Notes: generated by a model from the letters alone, not told the origin. DNA of 64,000 nucleotides from Desulfovibrio sp. (GCF_009712225.1 NZ_WASP01000017.1:88337-152336); one strand, 5' to 3'; positions 38,567-47,506 are shown, counted from the first letter of the stretch. Numbers and translations: made by a program.

Positions 38567-39865
38567 CTAAACGCGTTTTACCGCAAGAATACCCGCCGCA
38601 ATGGTTGCTGCCGCGCTTGTAAACACAAGACAGAGCAGGCCTCCGCTATACTGGCCGGTAGTGTTGATGAAAAATCCGATCATGGCGGGCGCGAGCGCGG
38701 CCAGCCCGTTTGCAATGCCGTTCATGATGCCTGACGCTGTGGACATGGATTGGGCGGGAATAAGCCCTTGCAGCAGCGTCCAGGCCACGGGCGTACCCAT
38801 CGTGCACGAGGCCACGGCAAGGGACAGCAACACGGCGGAAAGATATTTTTGCTCGGTGACCGCGCCAAGGTACACGCAGCATCCAGCCGCAAGCATGGCT
38901 GCCATGAGGATATACGCCCCCTTGCCCATCAGCTTGTCTGCCAGCACGCCGCTGTAAACCTTGAAAATAATGGAAAGCACAAAAGGCAGGGATGCCAGCC
39001 AGCCCATTTCACTCCAGCTGAACCCTCTGGCCGATTTGAGATAGCTCGGCAGCCAGGTAATCAGGCCCCAGTACATGCACTGCAGGCACAAGTACCAGAA
39101 CACCAGCAGCCAGAAACGGTAGTCGCCGATAAATCCCTTGAGACGCTGGGCCAGAGGTGGGGCCGCCTCTGCCGGCGCAGCAACCTCCTGCCCTGCTTCG
39201 ATAAATTCCAGCTCAGCCTTGTTGATGCTTTTGTGCTGCCTGGGGGTATCTGCAGTATGCCGCCACAGCAGGTACAGAGGGATAAGCCCCACTGCCAGAC
39301 AAAAATGGAAGTTTGAGCGCCAGCCAAAATGCCCGATAAGATAGGCAAAAAACGGCATGGCAACAGCCGGGGCCACAGATTGCCCCACAATCCAGGCGGC
39401 GTTAGCGCGCCCGCGTTCCTGCCGGGGAAACCAGTTTTTTACAAATACGCTTTGCAGCGGGTAGTACATGCCCTCGCCCACGCCAAGTATGACGCGACTG
39501 GCAATAATGATCGTAAAGGTTGAAGCGATGCCGCCCATAAAGAGCGAAACTGTCCACAGGGCGATGCACAGCATCATGGACTTGCGCGGACCAAGATAGT
39601 CGCCGATGGGAGCGAGCAGCACGTTGGCCACACCATAGGCCGCAAGAAAAACAGACATCATCATGCCGATTTGCACTGGCGCTCCCTTGATGCCCATTTC
39701 GAGCAGAAAGGGATCATTGGCAGCCAGCACAGAAACGTTCACTCTATCAAGATAGGCAATGAATATTCCTATGAACAGACAGAAAACAATAATAAACCTT
39801 TTTTTCGTCTGTCTATCATCTAGTTCTGTTCCAGCACTTGCAGAAGAAGCAATGTTTTCATCCAT
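38567..39865 (-). CDS. MFS transporter of the anion:cation symporter type (sugar acids)
   Basis: 432 residues from the ATG at 39865 with AGGAGG nine bases upstream. Twelve spans. The segment A-Y-L-D-R-V-N-V-S-V near residue 40 and G-D-Y-L-G-P-R-K-S in loop 2-3 are those of the hexuronate/galactonate/glucarate symporter family. Together with the dehydratase gene and the divergent LysR regulator it forms a sugar-acid uptake and breakdown module. An in-frame ATG twelve codons upstream is less likely. Confidence 0.87.
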   Translation of the reverse strand: MDENIASSASAGTELDDRQTKKRFIIVFCLFIGIFIAYLDRVNVSVLAANDPFLLEMGIKGAPVQIGMMMSVFLAAYGVANVLLAPIGDYLGPRKSMMLCIALWTVSLFMGGIASTFTIIIASRVILGVGEGMYYPLQSVFVKNWFPRQERGRANAAWIVGQSVAPAVAMPFFAYLIGHFGWRSNFHFCLAVGLIPLYLLWRHTADTPRQHKSINKAELEFIEAGQEVAAPAEAAPPLAQRLKGFIGDYRFWLLVFWYLCLQCMYWGLITWLPSYLKSARGFSWSEMGWLASLPFVLSIIFKVYSGVLADKLMGKGAYILMAAMLAAGCCVYLGAVTEQKYLSAVLLSLAVASCTMGTPVAWTLLQGLIPAQSMSTASGIMNGIANGLAALAPAMIGFFINTTGQYSGGLLCLVFTSAAATIAAGILAVKRV

Positions 39866-40087
39866 AAATCTTCCCTCCTGGCGATTTCTATCATCAGTCA
39901 ATGCGCATTTCCCGAATCATGCCTTGCCATCAGCATGTGATTTGCATCCATCATGAGGCACCGGTATAGCCCATATGGATTTTCCAGTGTCACGACTATG
40001 CTGCCGAAATCCAGTCAGGTAAAATTGTTTTTATTTGTCGATTAATAAGATAAAGTTATTGAAGTGCCTTACTAAAAGGAAAAATTT
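39866..40087. promoter_or_regulatory. divergent control region with inverted repeat
   Basis: 222 AT-rich bases between the MFS gene and the lysR gene. TGGATTT (39976-39982) and AAATCCA (40007-40013) are perfect 7-base arms centred 31 bases apart, about three helical turns, as expected for a LysR tetramer spanning two sites. No firm -35/-10 boxes are assigned. Confidence 0.4.
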
Positions 40088-41038
40088 ATGCAATTGACCC
40101 TGCGTCAAATCGAAGCATTTCTTACAGTTGCAAACCTACGCAGCTTTACCGCCGCCGGAGCTTCGCTGCACATTACCCAAAGTGCAGTAAGCAATCTTAT
40201 CAAAGATCTTGAAACGCAGGTGGGTGTGCCGCTTTTTGACCGAACGTCACGGTCTGTGGCGCTATCGCCCGACGGACGAGAACTGTACACACTGGCCCAG
40301 AAGGCATTTCACGAATTTTTACTCATGGAAAAATACGCCGCAGACCTGAGCAGCCTGCGTTCCGGCAGAGTGCGCGTTGTGGGCGCGCCACTCATTGCCT
40401 GCACTCTGCTACCCCTGCTGATGGCGCACTTCAAAAGGGTCGAACCCGGCATACGCGTTGAACTGGTGGACCAGCCCATGGCTCTCTTGCAGTCAAGCAT
40501 ACAACAGGGTGATGCCGAGGTAGGCTTTGGGCCCGCCCGGCTGCCCGAGGCAGACATACGGGTGCAGCATTTTTTCACTACGCCTGTGTGCATGCTTTCG
40601 CGCCCAGACCATCCCCTGGCAGACAGGCACAGTTCCTGGGCAGAAGTGAAGGAAATTCCCGTCATAGCCGTAGGCAGGGAATCTGTAGGGTACATTGCGG
40701 CGGATGTAGGAACGGAGCCGCCCTTCACCCTCGGCCATGTGGTCAACCAGATGCCCACGGCCTTTGCCCTTGCCGCAGCAGGCTGCGGCGTTGCGCTGGC
40801 GGGGCGTTTTTCACTCATGCTGGCGCGCGGCTACGGCCTTGTGGCAACACTGCTGCACGAGCCAGTGCTCCACCGCGACATGCTCATGTATCTGCCTGCT
40901 GTGCGCAGACTTTCAGACGCTGCCACCACTTTTGTGGATTTTGCCCTGCAGTTTGTCAAAGACCATGACCCCAACACGCTGGATACGGCCACAGTGGCGG
41001 AACTGGCCCCGCCGCTGTGCACCCGCAAAGGCCCTTGA
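40088..41038 (+). CDS. LysR-family transcriptional regulator
   Basis: 316 residues. The winged helix-turn-helix is at the N-terminus (A-F-L-T-V-A-N-L-R-S-F-T-A-A-A type start; T-Q-S-A-V-S-N-L-I recognition helix), followed by the two-lobed co-inducer domain (residues 90-295). AAAGGA precedes the ATG. The divergent arrangement with the MFS-dehydratase genes makes those the likely targets and a sugar acid the likely ligand; this is inference. Confidence 0.93.
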   Translation: MQLTLRQIEAFLTVANLRSFTAAGASLHITQSAVSNLIKDLETQVGVPLFDRTSRSVALSPDGRELYTLAQKAFHEFLLMEKYAADLSSLRSGRVRVVGAPLIACTLLPLLMAHFKRVEPGIRVELVDQPMALLQSSIQQGDAEVGFGPARLPEADIRVQHFFTTPVCMLSRPDHPLADRHSSWAEVKEIPVIAVGRESVGYIAADVGTEPPFTLGHVVNQMPTAFALAAAGCGVALAGRFSLMLARGYGLVATLLHEPVLHRDMLMYLPAVRRLSDAATTFVDFALQFVKDHDPNTLDTATVAELAPPLCTRKGP

Positions 41039-41067
41039 GTCGGCACTGCTGTAGCTTCAGCAGAACC

Positions 41068-41098
41068 AAAAAAAAACGCTCCGCACAAGGCAGAGCGT
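41068..41098 (-). terminator. feoA terminator
   Basis: On the minus strand ACGCTC / GAGCGT around an 11-base loop with nine Ts after it, 30 bases past the feoA stop. Confidence 0.88.
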
Positions 41099-41128
41099 CG
41101 ACAGCACGGGCTGAACGGGTATGCGGCG

Positions 41129-41386
41129 TCATGGCCGGTCACCTTTATTTGCAGCTGTCTGCACCATGATGGCCCCGGCCTCTTTACGCCTCAGGGCAAT
41201 GGTAACCTCTGCGCAGCGCAGGGCCAGCGGATCGCGCAGGGGGGCGTAACCCACCACAGACACAGGCATGCCTGATCCCAGGCCCATGTCACGTATGCGG
41301 CGCGCAAGCTCTCCTCTGGCATTTATGCTCACAATGCGGGCCACCTCGCCCACTTTGAGGGAAGTAAGTGGAATTACTGAATCCAT
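41129..41386 (-). CDS. feoA: ferrous iron transport protein A
   Basis: 85 residues, an SH3-like fold. The order is typical: P-L-T-S-L-K-V-G-E start, R-R-I-R-D-M-G-L-G-S-G-M centre, G-D-P-L-A-L-R type motif (here R-D-P-L-A-L-R-C) and a C-terminal I-A-L-R-R-K-E-A. FeoA helps FeoB, probably at its cytoplasmic face. It stands alone, away from feoB. Two adjacent ATGs (41389, 41386) compete; the second has the better distance from GGTGGAG. Confidence 0.92.
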   Translation of the reverse strand: MDSVIPLTSLKVGEVARIVSINARGELARRIRDMGLGSGMPVSVVGYAPLRDPLALRCAEVTIALRRKEAGAIMVQTAANKGDRP

Positions 41387-41424
41387 CATTCTCCACCGTC
41401 CTTTTAAAAACAACATTCAATTTC

Positions 41425-41453
41425 AATTTACTTCCCCAACCTGCTTACGTCAA
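41425..41453 (-). promoter_or_regulatory. putative feoA promoter
   Basis: On the minus strand TTGACG (41453-41448), 17 bases, TAAATT (41430-41425), the same layout as the feoB promoter. TGAAATTGAAT right after the -10 matches the left half of a Fur box; the right half is poor. Confidence 0.5.
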
Positions 41454-41753
41454 GAATATAAGCATGGCCAGGTGGTGCAGGAGTTTGCGCTGCGGCACGC
41501 GCCGTAATGTAAGCCCGCTGCCCATGCCCGCCATTATTGCAAACACAACCAACAAGGACCGCCCGACGATGGCCTGATTTGCGGGCAGGTTTATGGACAG
41601 ATTTATGGCTAGATTTGCGGCACGGCTTCAGGCATGACGGGGAGCTAGTCTCCCGCCCCACTCGACCATGCGGCCCGACTCTGGCATGATGCGGGCATGG
41701 GCAGAAGCTACCAGGCTGCTGTCTGATTCGCACACGCCAACAATGGATAAACC
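41454..41753. other. gap upstream of the acetyltransferase, with a 12-base tandem repeat
   Basis: 300 bases with no gene recognised. Four 12-base units, consensus AGATTTATGGCN with variation, run from 41575 to 41622; a weaker fifth may follow. No promoter is assigned. Confidence 0.5.
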
Positions 41754-42443
41754 ATGAGCATGCTGAAAAAAGCTCTGGAGCGGGGCCTCACCCCCTCCAA
41801 CGTCATAAGCTACCTTTGTCTGCAAATCATGCGCGTTAACGGCGCACTGTGGGGGGGCATACGCCTGCGCCTCAAGGCCCTTGCCCTTGGCGTGCGGGTT
41901 GAGCCCGGCGTTACGGCTCACGGCCCGGTTGGGCTCATGCGCTGGCCGGGCAGCAGCATAAGCATTGGCGCTGGCGCAAGCATTATTTCATCATGGCGGC
42001 GGGCCACGGCAGCCACCCTGTACGCCCCGGTGCGCCTGCGCACTTTTGGGCCGGGGGCCAGCATAGAGATCGGCCCCGGCTGCCAGCTCAGCGGCACGGC
42101 TATTACGGCGCGTTCCACGTCCATCCGACTTGGGCGGCAGGTTATGTTTGGCCCCAACTGCGTTGTGGTGGATTCTGACTTTCACGCCCACTGGCCGCCC
42201 GAGGCCCGTGCCACCGAACCCGACATGGAAGCCGACCGGCCTGTGAACATTGGCGACTATGCCTGGATTGGCATGAACTGCCTTATCCTCAAGGGCGTGA
42301 CCATTGGAGAGGGTGCCATTATCGGCGCGGGCAGCGTGGTAACGCGCGATGTGCCCCCCTTCTGCCTTGCCGCCGGCTCGCCCGCCCGCGTGCTGCGCTG
42401 CCTCAAGCCCGGCGAAACGCCGCAGCCTGCGGACGCGCAATAG
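41754..42443 (+). CDS. hexapeptide-repeat acyltransferase (WbbJ-like)
   Basis: 229 residues. The C-terminal two-thirds show the left-handed beta-helix repeat [LIV]-G-x4: I-S-I-G-A-G, I-E-I-G-P-G, I-R-L-G, V-N-I-G, V-T-I-G-E-G, I-I-G-A-G-S. The catalytic His is likely in S-D-F-H-A-H-W, followed by Y-A-W-I-G. O-acetylation of surface sugars is the usual role of such proteins. The ribosome binding site is weak. The helicase gene begins 11 bases later. Confidence 0.85.
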   Translation: MSMLKKALERGLTPSNVISYLCLQIMRVNGALWGGIRLRLKALALGVRVEPGVTAHGPVGLMRWPGSSISIGAGASIISSWRRATAATLYAPVRLRTFGPGASIEIGPGCQLSGTAITARSTSIRLGRQVMFGPNCVVVDSDFHAHWPPEARATEPDMEADRPVNIGDYAWIGMNCLILKGVTIGEGAIIGAGSVVTRDVPPFCLAAGSPARVLRCLKPGETPQPADAQ

Positions 42444-42454
42444 GTCGCAGCAGC

Positions 42455-45400
42455 GTGCCTGTTGGTGAATATATCGCCGCATTGCTGGCGTCTGAAAAGC
42501 TGGGGCCGCAGGTTACCTGCCACCGGCTTTTTGCGCCTGCAGAGCCGCACTACGCGCCCACCAGCCTGCCCTGGCCCGCTGCCATCAGCCGCGTGCTCGA
42601 GCAGCGCGGCATAGAGGGGCTGTACAGCCATCAGGCGCTGGCCACAGACCATATCCGGGCGGGGCATTCCATTGTAGCGGCCACGCCCACGGCCAGCGGC
42701 AAAAGCCTTATCTACAACCTGCCCGTGCTTGACCGCTACCTGCGCGACCGTGATGCCCGCGCCCTGTATCTGTTCCCGCTCAAGGCGCTGGCGCAGGATC
42801 AGCTGGGCGCGTTCAACGCGCTGGTGGAAAGCTGGCCCAAGGAGGCCCGCCCCACCGCCGCCCTGTACGACGGCGACACCACCGACCACTTTCGGCGCAA
42901 GATTCGCCGCAACCCGCCAACGGTGCTCATCAGCAATCCCGAAATGCTGCACCTTGGCATTTTGCCCCACCACGAGCAGTGGGCGGAATTTCTGGCAGGC
43001 CTGAGCCATGTGGTTGTGGACGAGGCCCACACTTACAGAGGCGTGTTTGGGGCGCACATGGCGCAGGTGTTCCGGCGGCTCAACCGCATCGCCGGGCGCT
43101 ACGGCGCACGGCCTGTCTACGTGCTTTGCACTGCCACGGTGGGCAACCCGGGTGAACTGGCGGCAGCGCTTACCGGCACGGTCAGCTCTGGCGATGCTGG
43201 CACGGGGGCGCAACCAGACAGCCCCGCAGCCTCCCGCGCGGCAGACGCGCCCGTGGTCATCGACCAGTCTGGCGCGCCGCAGGGGCCACGACATTTTGTC
43301 TTTCTCAACCCGGAGCAAAGCGCGGCCACAGCGGCCATTGATCTGCTCAAGGCGGCGCTGGCCCGCAACCTGCGCACCATCGTCTATTGCCGCTCACGGC
43401 GCATGACCGAACTCATCAGCCTGTGGGCCGGGCAGTCTGGCGCATTTGCCGAGCATATTTCAGCATACCGTGCGGGCTTTCTGCCCGAAGAACGCCGCAG
43501 CATCGAGGCCCGCATGGCCTCGGGCGATCTGCTGGCCGTGGTCAGCACCAGCGCGCTGGAACTGGGCATAGACATTGGCGGCCTGGACGTGTGCATTCTT
43601 GTGGGCTACCCCGGCACGGTCATGGCCACCTTGCAACGCGGTGGTCGCGTGGGCCGTGCCCAGCAGGAATCCGCCGTTATCGTGGTGGCGGGCGAAGATG
43701 CTCTGGACCAGTATTTTGCCCGCAATCCCGAAGACTTTTTCAACCGTCCGCCAGAAAAGGCCGTGGTCAATCCCGATAACGAAGTAATTCTGACGCGCCA
43801 TCTGGAATGCGCCGCGGCAGAGATCCCCCTCACGCCCGGCGATGCCATGCTGGCAAGCCCGGCGGCACGCGCCGCCGCACGCGCCCTGCACGCCCGCGGC
43901 CTGCTGCTGCAATCTGCCGACGGCACGCAGCTGCTGGCGGCCCGCAAGCGTCCGCAACGACATGTGGATTTGCGCGGCACGGGCCAGACCTTTACCATTG
44001 AAGATCAGGACGGCCAGATCATCGGCTCGGTGGACGGCTTCCGCGCCTGGCAGGAGACCCACCCCGGCGCGGTGTACCTGCACCGGGGCCGCAGCTACGT
44101 GATTGACGAAATGGATCCCGCCCGCGCCCGCATTGTGGCCAAGGCGACCAAGGTTTCGTGGTTTACGCGCACGCGCGGTCAAAAAAGCACAGATATTCTT
44201 GAAGAAGTTGAACGCGTATCTCTTGGACGCGTGCTGGCCTGCCGTGGCCGCCTGCGCATTACCGACATTGTGACCGGTTACGAAAAACGTTCCACATCTG
44301 GCAACCGGCTGCTCACCATCACGCCGCTGGAAGCCCCGCCGCAGGTGTTTGAAACAGAAGGCCTGTGGTTTGTCATACCCGACAGCATACGCGCTTCGCT
44401 GGAAGAACGCTTTCTGCACTACATGGGTTCCATCCACGCGCTGGAACACGCGGCCATAGGTCTGCTGCCCCTGCTGATCATGGCCGACCGCAACGACTTT
44501 GGCGGCATATCCACCCCCCTGCACGCGCAGACCGGGCTTTCGGGCGTCTTTATTTACGATGGCCTGCCGGGCGGTGCTGGCCTTACACGTCAGGCATTTC
44601 CCGATGCGCGGGGCCTGCTGGAGGCAACCCTCAAGGCCGTGACCGCCTGCCCCTGTGAAGACGGCTGCCCCTCGTGCGTGCATTCGCCCAAGTGTGGCTC
44701 TGGCAACAGGCCCATCAGCAAGATCGGCGCACTGGAACTGCTGCGCGAAATGCTGACCCCAGGCACTGAAGGCGACACCCTGTGCCGCGAGCTGCGCATC
44801 AGTCCCGCCCCCGACCGGCTGGACATGGAATCGCTGGACGCCGCAGCGTCACTGGCGGCAGCGCACCGCCCTGCGGTGTCAGCCCTGGAATTTATCAACA
44901 TGGATGAACAGACAGACACAGCCAGCCCACGCAGCGCAGTGGAGGAACAATCCATGAGCAAAAAGCAGCCCGCACCGGACAACCAGACAAGCCTTTTCGG
45001 CTCTGCCGCGCCAGAGTCCGGCACCAGAACCCCGGCCCCCGGCCCCCACGGCGCCAACACCTTTGACGGTGCGGGGCTCCTGACCCACATTCCCCTGCCG
45101 CCGCCCAGAAATTTTGTGGTCTTTGACGTGGAAACGCGGCGCTCCGCCGCCGAAGTGGGCGGCTGGAACAGGGCCGACCGCATGGGCGTGAGCATTGCCG
45201 TAGCATACGACAGCAAGGCCGACGACTACTTTGCCTACCAGCAGGAGGAACTGCCCGCCCTGTTTGAAAAGCTGCGCGCCGCCGACCTGGTCGTGGGCTT
45301 CAACAGCCTGCGTTTTGACTACGCCGTGCTTTCTACCTTTGCGCCCTTTGATCTGCGCAGGCTGCCCAGCCTCGATCTTTTGCAGCGCGTGTACGAACGC

Positions 45401-45646
45401 TTGAGCTACCGCCTTCCGCTGGACAATCTGGGGCAGGCAACGCTTAACGAACCCAAGAGCGCCAGCGGCCTGCAAGCCCTTGAATGGTGGAAGGAAGGCC
45501 GTCTGGACGACATAACCACATACTGCCGCAAGGATGTGGACATCACCCGCCGCCTCTATTTGCACGGCCTTGAACACGGCTTTTTGCTGTTCAGCAACAA
45601 GGCTGGTTCGCCCGTGCGCGTCCCCGTAGACTTCCGGCAGCGCTGA
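42455..45646 (+). CDS. DEAH helicase (MrfA-like) fused to a DEDDy exonuclease (MrfB-like)
   Basis: 1063 residues from a GTG. The helicase part has T-P-T-A-S-G-K-S at 77-84, D-E-A-H at 189-192, Q-R-G-G-R-V-G-R (motif VI) near 390, and the four-Cys zinc module C-P-C-E-D-G-C-P-S-C near 731-748, the DUF1998/MZB mark of MrfA/YprA. From about residue 885 a 3'-5' exonuclease domain follows: D-V-E-T, F-N-S-L-R-F-D-Y and Y-C-R-K-D, i.e. a DEDDy set. In Bacillus the corresponding MrfA and MrfB are separate and excise mitomycin adducts. An internal ATG with a strong ribosome binding site lies in the linker. Confidence 0.87.
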   Translation: MPVGEYIAALLASEKLGPQVTCHRLFAPAEPHYAPTSLPWPAAISRVLEQRGIEGLYSHQALATDHIRAGHSIVAATPTASGKSLIYNLPVLDRYLRDRDARALYLFPLKALAQDQLGAFNALVESWPKEARPTAALYDGDTTDHFRRKIRRNPPTVLISNPEMLHLGILPHHEQWAEFLAGLSHVVVDEAHTYRGVFGAHMAQVFRRLNRIAGRYGARPVYVLCTATVGNPGELAAALTGTVSSGDAGTGAQPDSPAASRAADAPVVIDQSGAPQGPRHFVFLNPEQSAATAAIDLLKAALARNLRTIVYCRSRRMTELISLWAGQSGAFAEHISAYRAGFLPEERRSIEARMASGDLLAVVSTSALELGIDIGGLDVCILVGYPGTVMATLQRGGRVGRAQQESAVIVVAGEDALDQYFARNPEDFFNRPPEKAVVNPDNEVILTRHLECAAAEIPLTPGDAMLASPAARAAARALHARGLLLQSADGTQLLAARKRPQRHVDLRGTGQTFTIEDQDGQIIGSVDGFRAWQETHPGAVYLHRGRSYVIDEMDPARARIVAKATKVSWFTRTRGQKSTDILEEVERVSLGRVLACRGRLRITDIVTGYEKRSTSGNRLLTITPLEAPPQVFETEGLWFVIPDSIRASLEERFLHYMGSIHALEHAAIGLLPLLIMADRNDFGGISTPLHAQTGLSGVFIYDGLPGGAGLTRQAFPDARGLLEATLKAVTACPCEDGCPSCVHSPKCGSGNRPISKIGALELLREMLTPGTEGDTLCRELRISPAPDRLDMESLDAAASLAAAHRPAVSALEFINMDEQTDTASPRSAVEEQSMSKKQPAPDNQTSLFGSAAPESGTRTPAPGPHGANTFDGAGLLTHIPLPPPRNFVVFDVETRRSAAEVGGWNRADRMGVSIAVAYDSKADDYFAYQQEELPALFEKLRAADLVVGFNSLRFDYAVLSTFAPFDLRRLPSLDLLQRVYERLSYRLPLDNLGQATLNEPKSASGLQALEWWKEGRLDDITTYCRKDVDITRRLYLHGLEHGFLLFSNKAGSPVRVPVDFRQR
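44941..44956 (+). promoter_or_regulatory. internal ribosome binding site and ATG in the helicase-nuclease gene
   Basis: GGAGGA at 44941-44946 precedes an in-frame ATG at 44954 by seven bases, better than the site of the full-length start. Initiation here would give a 230-residue protein containing the whole exonuclease domain. Confidence 0.6.
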
Positions 45647-45675
45647 TGCCCTTGCCCTGCGCTGCACCGCCGCAC

Positions 45676-45704
45676 AAAAAAACGCCCGCGTTTGCGGGCG
45701 TTTT
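45676..45704. terminator. bidirectional terminator
   Basis: AAAACGCCCGC / GCGGGCGTTTT with a four-base loop between the helicase-nuclease gene and panB. Confidence 0.93.
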
Positions 45705-45730
45705 ACATTTCAACAATCGTAAGGGATTGG

Positions 45731-46564
45731 CTACTTGAGCTTTTTAAGCGTTTTTTCCATGCCTTCGGGCAAGGGATAGCAGTGGTCGTCGCTGGGAAAG
45801 GCACCCACGCGTACTTCGCGGGCATAGGCCTCCACCGCAGCGCGCAGGCTCGAGCCCACCTCACCAAAGCGTTTGACGAAACGCGGCAGCTGGCTGAGGG
45901 TCATGCCCGTCATATCCTGCCACACCAGTACCTGCCCGTCGCAGCCAGAGCCAGCACCAATGCCGATAACGGGAATGGCAAGAGCCTGGCTTACGCGCTC
46001 GGCCAACGGCGCGGGTACGCATTCAAGCACCAGGGCAAAGGCCCCGGCGTCCTGAAGGGCGCGTGCGTCGTCCAGCAGTTTCTGTGCTGCGGCCATGGTT
46101 TTGCCCTGCACCTTGAAGCCACCAAAGGCGTTGACCGATTGCGGCGTAAGGCCCAGATGCCCCATCACGGGTATGGAGGCCCGCGTGAGTGCCCGCACCT
46201 CGGCGGCAAATTCAGCGCCGCCCTCAAGCTTCACCGCCTGGGCGCGCCCCTCGATCATCAGGCGGGCCGCGTTGCGCACTGTTTCTTCTACCGAAACATG
46301 GTAGCTCATGTACGGCATGTCGCAGACCACAAGCGCCTTTTGCGTGCCACGCGCCACAGCGGCGCAGTGCCGCACCATGTCGTCCACGGTGACGGAAAGC
46401 GTATCAGGGTAGCCCAGCACCACCATGCCCAGCGAATCGCCCACCAGCAGGGCATCCACACCGGCCATGTCCATGACCCGCGCGGTGCTGTAATCATAAG
46501 CGGTCAGCATGACCAGCTTTTCCTGCCCTTTGGCTTCTCGAAAGGTAACCACGGTGTTTTTCAT
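45731..46564 (-). CDS. panB: 3-methyl-2-oxobutanoate hydroxymethyltransferase
   Basis: 277 residues. PanB adds a one-carbon unit from methylene-THF to ketoisovalerate, the first step of pantothenate synthesis; its substrate comes from the IlvD pathway. Signatures: M-L-T-A-Y-D-Y at 19-25, V-G-D-S-L-G-M-V at 41-48 (metal Asp), G-H-L-G-L-T-P-Q near 136 and G-I-G-A-G near 198. GGAG precedes the ATG. Five bases after speB, so same mRNA. panC and panD are not in the window. Confidence 0.96.
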   Translation of the reverse strand: MKNTVVTFREAKGQEKLVMLTAYDYSTARVMDMAGVDALLVGDSLGMVVLGYPDTLSVTVDDMVRHCAAVARGTQKALVVCDMPYMSYHVSVEETVRNAARLMIEGRAQAVKLEGGAEFAAEVRALTRASIPVMGHLGLTPQSVNAFGGFKVQGKTMAAAQKLLDDARALQDAGAFALVLECVPAPLAERVSQALAIPVIGIGAGSGCDGQVLVWQDMTGMTLSQLPRFVKRFGEVGSSLRAAVEAYAREVRVGAFPSDDHCYPLPEGMEKTLKKLK

Positions 46565-46569
46565 GCCTG

Positions 46570-47448
46570 CTACTCCTTATGGTTGGCATCGTGGGCAAGG
46601 CCCATGATGAGGTGGGTAAGCTTGGCCGCCGTAAAATCGGCATGGTGCAAGCCCTCGATGGGAGCCAACTCCACCACGTCGAGGCCCACAACGCGGCGGC
46701 CAGCCACGCAGCGTTCAAGAATATACTGCGCCTCGCGCCAGTTGATGCCGCCGGGCGAAGGCGTACCGGTGGCGGGCATGATGGACGAATCCAGCCCGTC
46801 CACATCAAAGGTGATGTATATGTTTTTGGGAAAATCCTCTGGCAGAGGCAGCTCTGGCATGCCCACGCGGGCCAGAAAATAGCCGTCGTAGTGTGTAATG
46901 TTAAACTTTTTACGTACTTCGGCTTCTTCCCGGCAAAAATCGCGCACGGCAAACTGCGTGAGCGGCAGGCCAAGATCGGCCACCGCGCGGTACATGACGC
47001 TGGCGTGCGAATAGGGGCTGCCCTCGTACTGGGGGCGCAAATCGGCGTGAGCGTCAAACTGCACAACGCCAAAGGTTTCGCCGGTTTTTTCCGCTTGTTT
47101 GGCCAGCGCCCGCAGAGCGCCAAGCGTAACCGTGTGCTCGCCGCCCAGCACCACGGGCACCGCCTCACAGGCAATGGCATGGGCCACGGCGGCCTCGATG
47201 CGGTCAAGGGTTTCGGTTATGGGGCCGGCGCAGTCAATGGCCTGCGCGGTATAAAAACCAGCCTCGCCTGGCACAAAGCCGCTTTCCCAGGCCTCGAGCT
47301 GGTGCGAGGCGGCCAGCAGGGCCTGAGGCCCGTTGGCGGTGCCGCCGCCGTAAGAAACGCTTTGCTCCAATGGAACGGGAATAATATGAAAGCCTGCCTG
47401 AGCGGGTTCGCTCTGGGGATATTCTGAAGCCAGAAACTTGTCTTGCAT
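46570..47448 (-). CDS. speB: agmatinase-family ureohydrolase
   Basis: 293 residues from the ATG at 47448. The dimanganese ligands are visible: G-G-E-H-T near residue 118, D-A-H-A-D-L-R near 142 and D-V-D-G-L-D-S-S near 222. The family removes urea from agmatine, or from guanidino compounds in some members; agmatinase is the default reading. GCAGGG before the ATG. It heads a two-gene unit with panB. The upstream intrinsic terminator is only 23 bases away. Confidence 0.9.
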   Translation of the reverse strand: MQDKFLASEYPQSEPAQAGFHIIPVPLEQSVSYGGGTANGPQALLAASHQLEAWESGFVPGEAGFYTAQAIDCAGPITETLDRIEAAVAHAIACEAVPVVLGGEHTVTLGALRALAKQAEKTGETFGVVQFDAHADLRPQYEGSPYSHASVMYRAVADLGLPLTQFAVRDFCREEAEVRKKFNITHYDGYFLARVGMPELPLPEDFPKNIYITFDVDGLDSSIMPATGTPSPGGINWREAQYILERCVAGRRVVGLDVVELAPIEGLHHADFTAAKLTHLIMGLAHDANHKE

Positions 47449-47471
47449 GTAACCCTGCCGTGATTTGACAT

Positions 47472-47506
47472 AAAAAAACGGCCCGCTTGGGGAGGCAGGC
47501 CGTTTT
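47472..47506 (-). terminator. terminator or attenuator just before speB
   Basis: AAAACGGCC / GGCCGTTTT arms with a 13-base loop and seven Ts, ending 23 bases before the speB ATG. It could simply end the gene 47721-48257 or act as an attenuator. Confidence 0.85.
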
